Source: Platanthera guangdongensis (Eukaryota; Streptophyta; Magnoliopsida; Asparagales; Orchidaceae). From it: a DNA stretch of 64,000 bases. The stretch lies in NCBI GenBank assembly GCA_039583875.1, contig CM077160.1:110813314-110877313 (forward strand), in the 5' to 3' direction. Shown here one piece after another: positions 11,561-21,568 of the stretch. Made by a program: the position numbers and the translations under genes. The notes beneath the pieces are model-generated. The model saw only the letters and a program-made list of their open reading frames with translations, searched no databases and was not told the DNA's origin. Numbering within the stretch: the first letter of the stretch is position 1; each line of letters opens with the position of its first letter.

Positions 11561-11830
11561 CGTCTTCAGGTAGTGCCTATGTCGCTACTCAAGAAAAATG
11601 GATGATCGACTCTAGTGCTACCAATCATATGACCGGCAATCCGCAATGTTTTTCTCTCCTAGAACAGCATGATCGGTTGCCCCCGGTCTTTATTGCGGAC
11701 GGCTCTCCCTCACCGGTCCATGAAACAGGAGTGGTTCAAGTCACTTCGTCTCTTCGCTAGATGGACACCCTCTACGTGCCCAAGTTCTCTTGCAATTTGT
11801 TATTTGTTACTTCTCTTTGCAAGTAACTAC
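11561..11830 (+). pseudogene. Aspartic protease of nested copia
   Basis: WMIDSSATNHMTG at about 11600 is the copia protease active-site region, with DSS in place of the usual DSG. It is followed by ADGSPSPVHETG, a stop at 11758, then LYVPKFSCNLLFV. The Gly-to-Ser change next to the catalytic Asp would probably inactivate it. Confidence 0.8.
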
Positions 11831-13014
11831 AGTGCTCTGTAACATTCACTTCTACTACTTGTTCTTTTCAGGATCCAGACTCCAAACGGACGATTGCTAC
11901 TGGAACTGAGAGCGGCGGGCTCTAATTCCTCGACAACGTTTCCGCACAGTCCGCCTTCTCCACCTCTTCTACTGATCTTCTGTAGTGGCACCTTCGTCTT
12001 GGTCATGCTCCTCCAAGACTTCTTCGACAGCTTCTGCCCCAACTTCCTCCGCAGAGTCTTCCTCTCAACTGTGACACATGTCAGCTTGGCAAGCATCACC
12101 GCTCCTCCTTCCCACCGAAGCAAGGTCGTGGATCTTCCCGACCGTTTGATCTTGTTCACTCCGACATCTGGGGTCCTGCTCCTACACTCACCATAGGTGA
12201 GGGTAGTTCATATTTTGTAACCTTTATTGATGATTTCTCTAGATGTACGTGTGTGTATCTTTTAAAAGATCGCTCTGAACTGTTTTTTGTATGAACATCA
12301 TTTTATACTATGATTAAGAATCAGTTTGATATATCTATTAAAATCTTTCACTCTGACAATGTTAAGGAATATCTTAGTATTGTTTTCTCTTCTTTTTGTA
12401 TGCAACATGTTATTATTTATCAAACTAGCTGTGTCTACACCTCACAGCAAAATGGGGCGGCGGAACACAAAAACGGTCACCTCCTCAATGTCGCTCGCAC
12501 TCTGATGACACAGATGCAGGTTCCTCGCTCCTATTGGGGCTACGTTGTCCTCATCTCGCGTTATCTCATTAATCGCATTCCGTCCACGGTTCTCCACGGA
12601 CAAAGTCCATTCTCCATTCTATATCCGAGCAAGGATCAGTTTCCTCTCCCTCTGCGTATTTTTGGGTGCACGGCTTTTGTGCACGCTCCTTTCGCCGCAC
12701 ATGACAAACTCGGCCCAAGTGCCACCAAGTGTGTCTTTTCGGATTACTCTACTACTCAAAAAGGATATTGTTGTTTTGACCATGTTCTTCGTAAGCAATA
12801 CGTATCCGCGGATGTGACCTTCTTCGAGAATGCATCATATTTCTCTTCTGACTCCTCTCCCTCTCCAGATATTTCCTCTCCTCCTACCGTCCCCTCCACC
12901 ACGTCTACTCCCATCAAAATTTCCACATTGTCGACTTCACTGTCTCCTCCTTCTCTCTCTCCCTCACCACCACTGCTCTCCCTCCTCTTCGCGGTCGTCT
13001 CTCTCCACTCCTAG
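11831..13014 (+). pseudogene. GAG-pre-integrase and integrase of nested copia
   Basis: In shifting frames: the pre-integrase HLRLGHAP-like motif and CDTCQLGKHHR, then HSDIWGPAP, TFIDDFSRCTCVYLL (first catalytic Asp), FHSDNVKEY (second Asp) and YTSQQNGAAEHKN (catalytic Glu), then FGCTAFVH and a Ser/Pro-rich tail. The three acidic residues can be seen, but at least one frameshift and one stop near 12290 separate the first from the others. Confidence 0.88.
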
Positions 13015-13330
13015 GTCAGCTCTCTCCGCCACGGATGCTCCGGTTCCCGCAGAACACATCGACCTGGATCTTCCCATTGCTCTTCGCAAAAGGGTGTGGA
13101 CGTGTACCCAGCACCCGTTGGCTGCTGTTGCTTCCTATGATCGTCTAACACCTTCTCGCAGAGCGTTTGTCTTGACTATCTCTGCCACTGCCACTCCCCA
13201 CACCTAAAAGGAAGCTCTTGTCGTTTCCCATTGGAAGACCGTCATGGATGAGGAAATTGCTACCCTCACTGAAAGGTGTACTTGGACCCTTGTTCCTCTC
13301 CCTTTGGGCACTGATGTGGTTGGTTGGAAA

Positions 13331-13986
13331 TAAAAAAAATAGCAAGAGTTTGATCATGTGTATATATCGACTGCGATAAATAGGAGTGTTTGTATTACAC
13401 AACAGAAATTAAGGGGAAGAGAGAGGATATGCCTAAAGGTGACACATTCCAGTTGCTAGGATCAGTGAGAAACTCCTCAACCTCCTTTTAATGAATGAGT
13501 GAGAATGGAAAGAAAGTGAGAGAGGAAAGAGATGTATTTGTGAGATGAAGCGGAAGGATGGTGTGGGCGATGATGTTCATTCCCAAGTTTTAGAAAGATG
13601 AAAACCATAAAAATCTTGAATAGAGAGAGGATTAAAAGCACGAAGACGGTGAAAGCTAATTATCCAGGAAGGAGAGTCGCGCAAAAACCTAGAACCAAAC
13701 CTGAAAATGCACTATATTGGGAAGAAGACAGGTCAAATATGAAAATACTGTAATGCGAAGCAGATTCTATTACGGGCTCCATTGCAGACCAGTGAGTCCA
13801 TTGACAAACCTGGAGATGCTGGAACCTACAACTTACGGATGGAAATGGAAGAATGCTTGTTGGCCGTAGAGAACACGAAGAATGGCTTGGAAGTATGGAT
13901 CGGGATGAAGGCAGGGCGAACCCAGGAATGCTGGAACACAAAGAAGAAGGTAGAAAATGCTGGATCCGGATGAAGCGCTATTTGCG
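13331..13986. other. Foreign 0.66-kb stretch inside copia pol
   Basis: The copia frame is interrupted after GTDVVGWK and resumes at WVFVVKFRPD, which are adjacent in normal copia reverse transcriptases. The intervening sequence has no terminal repeats and no flanking duplication that I can find, and I recognise no domain in it. It starts with an A-rich stretch (TAAAAAAAATAG) and contains repeated CCAGCAT-type words on the minus strand. It may be a captured host sequence or filler DNA. Confidence 0.6.
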
Positions 13987-14810
13987 CGCTGGGTCTTTGT
14001 TGTAAAGTTCCGTCCAGACGACAGCGTGGATCGATACAAGGTCCTTCTGGTCGCTAAAGGCTTCACTGAGACTTATGGTGTTGACTACTTTGACACTTTC
14101 TCTCCCGTTGCTCGGCTCAGCAACATTCGGGTCCTCCTCTCTGTGGCTCTCAACAGGGATTGACCAATTTCACAGCTGGATGTTAAGAATGTCTTTCTCT
14201 ATGGTGATCTTCAGGAAGATGTTTAGATGAAGCAACATCCTGGGTATGTTGCTCATGGGGAGACACGAGTATGTCGGCTGAAGAAGGCTATTTATGGCCT
14301 AATGCAAAGCCCTCGCGCTTGGTTTGAAAAGTTTAGCGGCATTGTTGCGGTCATTGGTTTTGCAAGAAGTTCAGCCGATCACTCATTATTCATTCGCAAA
14401 ACCTCCTCGTGTCTGGTGGTTCTTGTTGTATATGTGGATGACATTCTTTTTACTTGCGATGACCAGGCTGGGGTAGCTTTGACAAAAAAACACCTCCGTC
14501 AACACCAGGTCACAAAGGATATGTGCTCCCAAAATACTTTCTGGGGATTGAAATCTCTAGGAAGCCCAACTACATGATTCTTTCTCAACGGAAGTACGCT
14601 CTTGATCTACTAAACGAGGCAGGATTGACTAGTGCTAAACATGTCTGATGTCACATGGCTGCTGGAGAAGAAAAAACTTGGACAGATGACTCAACTTTCT
14701 ATCCAATCTTACGAGGTACCGGCGTCTGGTTGGAAAACTCATTTATCTCACGGTAACCAGACTCGACATCTTCCATGTTGCAGGCAAGGTGAGCCAATTC
14801 ATGCAAGTTC
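13987..14810 (+). pseudogene. Reverse transcriptase of nested copia
   Basis: WVFVVKFRPDDSVDRYK and LVAKGFTETYGVDYFDTFSPV mark the RT start. A TGA at 14161 interrupts it before QLDVKNVFLYGDL, which holds the first catalytic Asp. CRLKKAIYGLMQSPRAWF and YVDDILF (the YVDD catalytic box near 14430) follow. The thumb region to about 14800 is frameshifted. Confidence 0.9.
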
Positions 14811-15385
14811 CTAGGGAGTGTCATCTACAGTCTACCCTGAGGATATTGGAGTATGTTAAAGCAGCGCCAGGGAAAGGACTGATTTTTCAGAAGAATGGTC
14901 ACTTGAGGGTTGAAGCGTACTCAGATTCGAGCTATGCTGATGACAAAGGAGACTGTAAGTCAACGTCGGGTTTTTGCGTATTTGTTGGAAGAAATCTTGT
15001 GAGCTGGAAGAGCAAGAAACAGTCTGTGATCTCCAGGTCTATTGCAGAAGCGGAATATCGTAGTATGACATCGACCACATGTGAGTTGAAATGGTTACGA
15101 GGTCTCATGTTTGACTTAGGAGAGGTATACAACTATCATCTTACTATGTTCTGCGTCAACAAGACCGCGATATACATCTCCAGAAATTCGGTCTTTCATG
15201 AGAGAACAAAACACAGAGAAGTCGACTGTCATTTTATTCGGGAAGAGATCTTGAAGAAACAGATTTGTACTCCGTTCGTCACTTCTGACAACGAGTTGGC
15301 AGATATCTTCACCAAGCCGGTGTCCGCTTCCTTTTTCCACATTTGCGACAAACTGGGCATGATTGATATCTATGCTCCAGCTTAA
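14811..15385 (+). pseudogene. RNase H of nested copia, C-terminus
   Basis: Reads SQFMQVPRECHLQ, AYSDSSYADDKGDCKSTSG (catalytic Asp), SRSIAEAEYRSM (catalytic Glu), then FHERTKHREVDCHFIRE and ADIFTKPV, and stops at 15385 after DIYAPA. This is the intact C-terminal part of a copia polyprotein. Confidence 0.92.
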
Positions 15386-15392
15386 GGGGGAG
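15384..15392 (+). other. Polypurine tract of nested copia
   Basis: AAGGGGGAG sits directly before the 3' LTR start TGTTGC, just after the polyprotein stop. Confidence 0.85.
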
Positions 15393-15820
15393 TGTTGCAG
15401 TATGGAGGTTGGGCGGTCTGTTGCTGTTCGGAGATCGGGCGGTCTGGCGGTTTATCTCAGCGGCTTGCCTGCCGGGTTGTTGTTGTTTGGTATCCGAGCG
15501 GTCTGGCGGTTTGTCTCGGGCGACATGGAGACCGGCGGTCTAGCGATATCCTGTGGCGGTTTGTTCTCTATGGCAGCTTTTTCTCTCCTTCTGGTGATTG
15601 TCCAGCGGTCAGCCTACTCGTCTAACCGCGCGACTTGTTCGGTTTGTTTATTTGTAAAATGTATATACTTGTAATTATTTAATCTCACATTGCTTATTTG
15701 TAATCTTTCTCATCTCCTCCATTTTATAAAAGTGACAATATACCTTTGTAATACTCACCTTTTGGATAATAAAAATTTTATTACTCCAAATTTTCGATCT
15801 GTTTGTTTTCTGTTCCCACA
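15393..15820 (+). repeat. 3' LTR of nested copia
   Basis: Starts TGTTGCAGTATGG and ends TGTTCCCACA; it is followed by the duplication GCTTT and then the rest of LTR B. Confidence 0.93.
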
Positions 15821-16990
15821 GCTTTGGCATTAATTGCAGTACTGTAGGCAAGCGCCTACATTTTTCGTGTACTATAGCTATCCCGCCACATTATGAATAA
15901 TGTTGACTTTGTTGACTTTTGCTGACGTCAGCATCTGTGGACTTAGCCAAAATCAAGCATCAGTAGTATAGGCGTTGAGTGAGTAAGCATCACTGAACGC
16001 CAAAACATTTAGACAGAATTCTGCTTATCTCAGGCATTGAGTGAACAAGTTTCACTCAACGCTTTTGGTCTTAGCCAATCATTCTGTCACTATGCGTTGA
16101 GTGAGTAACCTTCATTCAACGTCAAAATACTTAGAAAGTTTTTCTGTCATTAGGCGTTGAGAGCGTTGAGTCAAGTCAACGCTTTTTGTTTCTCTGGCGT
16201 TGAGAGCGGAATCCACTCAACGTTTTTGCCTTGGGAAATATTCCTGCTTCTCTGGCGTTGAGAGCATTGAGCCCACTCAATGTTTTTTGTCTTAGCCAAC
16301 TTTCTGTTAATAGGCGTTGAGTGAGCCTTAATCACTCAATGTCAAACTACTTAACAGATATTTTTCTGTCATCTGACGTTGAGTGAGTAAGTTATACTCA
16401 ACGCATTTGGACTTTGCCGTTTTTCCTGCTTGGGAAGCGTTGAGTGTTGTGTCTTCACTCAACGCTTTTGTCCTTGGACAAAATCTTGTGTTTGGAAACA
16501 CTAACTTTGACTGACAAAGGTTCAATCAACACTTTTTATCACATGTCGTTGAGTGAGCTTGCTCTCTCTCAACGCCTGTGGACTAAGTCAAAATAACTAC
16601 ACAGATTTTCTGTGGCTTTGACTAACTTAGCAATAATCAACGATTTTGAAGACATGTCATTGAGTGTGTGAACTTCACTCAACGCGTGTGAAGTTAGCCA
16701 TATTCTTGTTGTTTCTTCTAAGACTTTGCCTATCTCACAGTCTTTAGTTGTATGGTGTTGAGTGAGTACACTTCACTCAACGCCTGTGAACTTGGCTACA
16801 TTCTTGTCAGCCAACATTCTTTCTTACCTCTGGCGTTAAGTGAGCTTGCTCCAATCAACGTCTGTGGACATAGCTGCATCGTCAATTGCTCCATAACTTC
16901 TGGTGTTGAGTGAGCTTGCTCCACTTAACGTCTGTGCACTTAGACAAATTCATGCTTTTCTAGGGAAAATTGTGGGAAATGAATCCAACA

Positions 16991-19149
16991 ATCTCTCACT
17001 ATTTGAAGTTGCAAGAAGCATTCACATAATAGGCATATTTACTTCATGCAGTTGTTAGTTATATCTGTTATCTTATGGCACTTGAATTATCAGCATATCA
17101 ATATAATGTACTTCATTTAACTGCATTAACTCAACATGCCAAGTCACCGCATCCTCATATCACTTGAAGCCTAAATGGAGCACCACTAGAAGCATTATCT
17201 TAAAGCATAAATGGAGCACCACTAGAAGCACTTCCTCATAATATGCAACATGATACAGCATATAGTCATTGCATACCTCATATTACTTGAATCTTTCCAA
17301 GTAATATGCACTACTCAAAAATATGCATCTCCCCTTGGGCATGTGTTGCACATCATCTCCACTTTGATATGCCACAACACCTGCTGAGTATTGCTAAATT
17401 GTTCCACTCAGTATTGCTCTTCATTGCTTTATATATTGCACGCATAAGCCCTTTAGGAATGAATTGCTCACATCTCTCCCTTTCTGTCTTCTTCAACCAT
17501 TTCCTAGCAAGAGAATTTATCTCTCTATCCTAGTCATAACTCTGTGTTGATACCACTTGAGAAATTATCCTAGTGATCAAATTACTGGGCTAGGAGGCAT
17601 ACCTTTTGTGTTGATATACAGATGCAATACATCACTACAGACACTTGATCCAGCTTATATTATTTGAAGCTTCTGCAACATGTATCTGTTGTAAGAGATG
17701 TACTAGCTTTTCCGCTTCTCCTGTAGCAGCATGACTTTTCAGCAGCAGTTGTGACTGCACAGCAGCAACAAAGCACTAGGGTTGTTCTCCCCCTCAAGAC
17801 TATGAATAGTCCTGAGAACCTGCTGATCAGCTGTGATGATCTATGATCCACTACAGCTGCTTGTCGTCTCTTAACAGGAAGTTGAACTTGTTCTAGATAT
17901 TTGTTGAGTTTGCTCCCCCGTTATGACTATACAGCAGCAGTCATGGTTCATATAGTTGCAGTCAGGGAGGGTATTACATTCTTATCCTCTTGAGCAAGAG
18001 CTAAGTTCAAAGCTTCCTCTCATTCTTTGTATCTCTCGTGGCGATCATATCACTTGACTAGAGATTATATCTCTTGAGTTGATACCACCAACAAAACTCT
18101 CTTATGTCACTTGATACCCCTTAAACCTTGGATGATCTTACCTTGAACCATCCATTCATTTTGATACCAAGTTTTTCTTTACACTGATATTCTCATAGGA
18201 ATATTCTGACTTGTATCACCACTAGTTGTAGCAATCATCTGGGTTGTCTCCTTCTCAACCCCAGCAATGTCCATAGAGACATGCTGATCTTCAGTAGAAT
18301 TGCTAACCTATTCTGTGTTGGATACCTTGTAGGTAAGACTCAAGCTTGTCCAGCAACCCAGACTGGACATGCATTCCAAAGGAGCATCTAGCTTGATAGT
18401 CTCCCCTTCAATATTTGCACAGATCTTGTAGTTGCATAGATCATGTCCACACTTTCCACTGATTCCCACGTGGACAATCTTTGAGTTTGTCTTTTTTGTA
18501 TGTCACTTGAAAGTCCTGAGTGTATACCAGTTGAAAGTCTCAAGTTTATACCAGTAGACATTCGTTCCAGCTAGGGATCTTGTGTCTCTTCCTTACTGCT
18601 CTTAGAAGAGCTGCTTCATGTGCTTTGCACTGTGATGAGTACATCCTTCTTGTTCATCTCCTCACTATTCTGCTGAGGTGGCAGCAGTACAATGTCACAC
18701 CAGTTAAATTCCTTAGAGCTTTAATGACTGGCACCTGCTGATCTGCTTATTCAGACTGATTCCACTAGAAGGTCTTTACTCAAGACTTAAGCACTTTATC
18801 CTTCTTCAGGACTGCACACATCATCCTTTTCCTCTTGTGCAGTAGGAGGAGTATCCTTGATGGTCAATCTCCATCACCAACTTCTCAACAGCAGATCTTA
18901 GGTTTATCCCTCACTGGAGTGTGATTCATAAGATGGCTTCTTGTTCCAGTCCAAGGTATGGAGCATCCTCCGTCCAAGTACCTCAAGGGGGGATGGACAC
19001 TTCGACAAACCTGCAAAACAGAGTTTATCATACCTTAGGACCCCAATAGGTATTGGGTCATAGGTTCTGATTAGTCTGAAATCTAACTTGTCTACCAGCA
19101 GGATTTCTGACAGGTAGGCTAACACTTGCTCTGGGCACAGAAGGATTGT
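16991..19149 (-). other. Internal domain 2, non-coding 3' part
   Basis: Collinear with 4284-6499 of internal domain 1 over its whole length, with scattered substitutions and small deletions. No coding motif is seen on either strand. Confidence 0.6.
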
Positions 19150-20031
19150 GCCAGCAATCTAGAGCAAAATGCTCCACCTTGCCACAGCACTAGCACTCAT
19201 GGATATTATATCTCCTTTTCTGAGCAGGTCATGCAGTGTGGTTAATTGTTGATTGGACAGCAGGAAGAGGAGCAGCAGCTTTCTTCAAGTTCCTTTCAGC
19301 AAAGATCTGACTGAAGGTTAGTCTTCCAACAGGCTTTCTTTGCTTTCTATGAATGTTATTTACAATTATTTTCTTTACAGGTAGCATGCTGTTTATATCA
19401 TCAGAAATAACCAAGTCAGACTTATTGGTAGACTGACTCTTGATTTGAGTCCTTGCTGGATGGGCTTGAGTGAAGCCACTGTCTTGTCCTTAAGAGTTGG
19501 GGCTGAGGCACCAAATATAAATGATCTAGAATGGGTCATTTGTACTTCTTCATGGGGAGTCTTAAAGGTAATCATTCCCCTACCTTTTCTCCTTCCATTG
19601 GAAGATACTCTTGTATTCTTACAAGAAGAATCTCATTCTCCTAGTGACCATGCATGCATCCTTGGTCATACCTGTAAGAAGGGAGGATTACCTTGTGAAA
19701 GGTTGACTGTGGCATTACAGGAGCTTTGTCTTTCCCTTTGGAAAGGTCATCTCTTGTGCTTCCCTTGATAGCCAACTCCTTACCCTTTTGAGAGAAAAAG
19801 GAATCTATCAAGGGAAACACAGTACTTGGCTTAAAAAAATTAGTCATTATCCTTCTCTCCTTACGGAGCTCCGCTTCAAGATCCAAAATGATCGTGTTCT
19901 TCCGGCTTATGGTCTCAAGTTGGATGACTGAGATAGCTTTTAGTTGGCTGACTTCCCTCACCTTTTGCTCCAGCAAAGATGCTGAATCTGATTGCTGGGA
20001 AGCAGCTAGCTGTAAGGAGATAATCTCCTTA

Positions 20032-20252
20032 GGCTCTATTTGGTTCGACGTTTTGTCGCTCCGTTTGAGGCAAACGCCGCCGGAAGGCGGGTAAACAAAT
20101 GAACTCCCGGTGGCATTTGCTCTGTTTCCACCAGCCCGTCTTGAGAAATGCCCCCAAAAAGCTCTGTTTGGAGAAGTCACCTCCTCCCTCCGATTTGAAC
20201 ACTCGATTTCCACCCACCGGATCTATCCGTCACCGCAGAACCAAATGTATCC
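20032..20252. mobile_element. Tourist-like (PIF/Harbinger) MITE
   Basis: 221 bp flanked by TTA (20029-20031 and 20253-20255). The ends are GGCTCTATTTGGTTC and, inverted, GGATACATTTGGTTC, resembling Tourist termini. The empty site in internal domain 1 reads ATCTCCTTAGTCTG, with a single TTA, which confirms the insertion. Confidence 0.85.
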
Positions 20253-20670
20253 TTAGTCTGTTTCTTGGACAACTTCTTGCTTCTTATCAAAGCAACCAAA
20301 ATTTGCTCATACTTATCAATAAATTGATTGACATCTACCTCATATTCAGGGTCAACTTCATCACTGGATGAGGATGCATAAGAATCTGGACAGGTCTCAT
20401 GACCTGAGCAATAAGAAGAACTAGACCGAGATTGTACCTGATCTGGACCAGGCTGATCCTGGTAGGATTCTTCTTCTTCTGTCATGGCAATTAGCCCATA
20501 ACAACTGCAGTCATCTTCTTTTTTATCATCCTCCTCTGAATCACATTATGGATGTGATGGAGCGGCCCTGATCTTTAGACTAGCATCTGGATTGTCTTTT
20601 GCATCACCAGTAATGACAGCAAGTAGCCCAATGAAGGCTTCTTCTTCTTCAAACTCTGAATCACTGTCAG

Positions 20671-21118
20671 CAAGGTTGTAGATGTCGGATGTCGGGTTTA
20701 TGTCGGTTTGGGTTTGAAATGTCGTATGTCGGATTGCCATAAAGCCCGACATCGACTCCTCGCGTCCTCGCCTGCGATGTCGATTCGTAGAAAGTCTGAC
20801 GTCATCTACTCCTCTCCTGTGATGTCGATCTGTTGCCTCGTCACTGGAGTAGCTGTCGAGTGATGACCTCTCCGCCAGAGCGACTCTCCCGTAAAATTTA
20901 GGGTAGAGCGAGAAATGCCGAATGCATGAAATGGACTCGTGAAGTAGAAAAATAAGGTCCCGTGAACTTTGTTTTTTTATAAATTAAATATAATAACTGA
21001 AATATCGGGTTAGAGATATATCGCCGTTTTTTTTACAAAACGATATTTTTGTCAAACAAATCGGTTCCGTTGCGGTTTGCACCAAAAATATTTATGTCGG
21101 CCGACATCGACAACACTG
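20671..21118. mobile_element. hAT-like MITE
   Basis: 448 bp with an 8-bp duplication ACTGTCAG (20663-20670 and 21119-21126). The terminal inverted repeats are CAAGGTTGTAGATGTCGG and CAGTGTTGTCGATGTCGG. The gag relic at 6500-8154 has the empty site with one ACTGTCAG. Subterminal copies of GATGTCGG occur. It has no coding capacity. Confidence 0.88.
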
Positions 21119-21549
21119 ACTGTCAGAAAGACTGACTTTCTTTGTCCCTTCCATATAGACAGTAAGAGAATCTCACATCTCTTTGGCTGTCTTGCAGTGG
21201 ACCAAGATCTGGAAGGTGGACACATCCATGGCACTTAGCATGATGTGTTGTCCTCTCGTCCATAGCAGCCAGGATGGCTTCATTCTCAGTTATTTCACCA
21301 TAGCTCTTTGGGGTCTGGATACTTACATCTGATGTAGAGACCTTCATGGGAATGAAGGGTCTTTGAATTGATGTCAAAACTCTAGGATCAATGGCTTCCA
21401 TGATCTGTCTGATCCTTTCTTTTCAACCCCAAAGTTTTCCTTGTTGCAGACTTGAAGCTCCATTTCTTATGGTTCCTTCTGAACCCACAAGTAAAAACCT
21501 TTTAGCTATCTTTTGAGATCTACTCAGACTGTTAAGTTCTTTTTTAGTA

Positions 21550-21568
21550 ACCTCCATCTAATACCACT
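21550..21568 (-). other. Primer-binding site of right unit
   Basis: The minus strand reads AGTGGTATTAGATGGAGGT directly after LTR C. TGGTATTAGAT matches the initiator-Met tRNA site with small changes. Confidence 0.75.

Larger units (their letters stand above)
9882..15820 (+). mobile_element. Complete-ended Ty1/copia retrotransposon nested in LTR B
   Basis: 5.9 kb with LTRs of 429 and 428 bp starting TGTTGCAGTATG and ending CACA, a Met-tRNA primer site, gag, protease, integrase, reverse transcriptase and RNase H in copia order, and a polypurine tract. All coding parts are broken by stops or frameshifts. A foreign stretch of about 0.66 kb interrupts pol at 13331-13986. The LTRs differ at about nine of the first 75 aligned bases, so it is old. 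Confidence 0.95.
8260..16990 (-). repeat. LTR B, split by a copia insertion
   Basis: Parts 8260-9881 and 15826-16990 together make about 2.8 kb of the long LTR; the rest is the 5.9-kb copia at 9882-15820. In its U3 end LTR B lacks about 170 bases present in LTR A (between about 4095 and 4260), with TCTA/GG-like sequence at the junction, which fits a small microhomology deletion. It serves as the 5' LTR of the left unit and the 3' LTR of the right unit. Confidence 0.88.
19150..21463 (-). pseudogene. Retrotransposon gag, internal domain 2
   Basis: Collinear with the gag relic at 6500-8154: a start-like ATG complement at 21461-21463, the UBN2-like segment, an acidic stretch, a coiled coil, and a zinc knuckle near 19155-19200 whose first Trp codon is TAG. 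It is broken by stops, by a Tourist-like MITE at 20032-20252 and by a hAT-like MITE at 20671-21118, neither of which is in the other copy. Confidence 0.8.

Noticed and set aside
13660..13941. 93-codon minus-strand ORF in the foreign insert of the nested copia
   Set aside because: Low-complexity Ser/Phe-rich translation with no recognised domain. Kept only as part of the unexplained insert.
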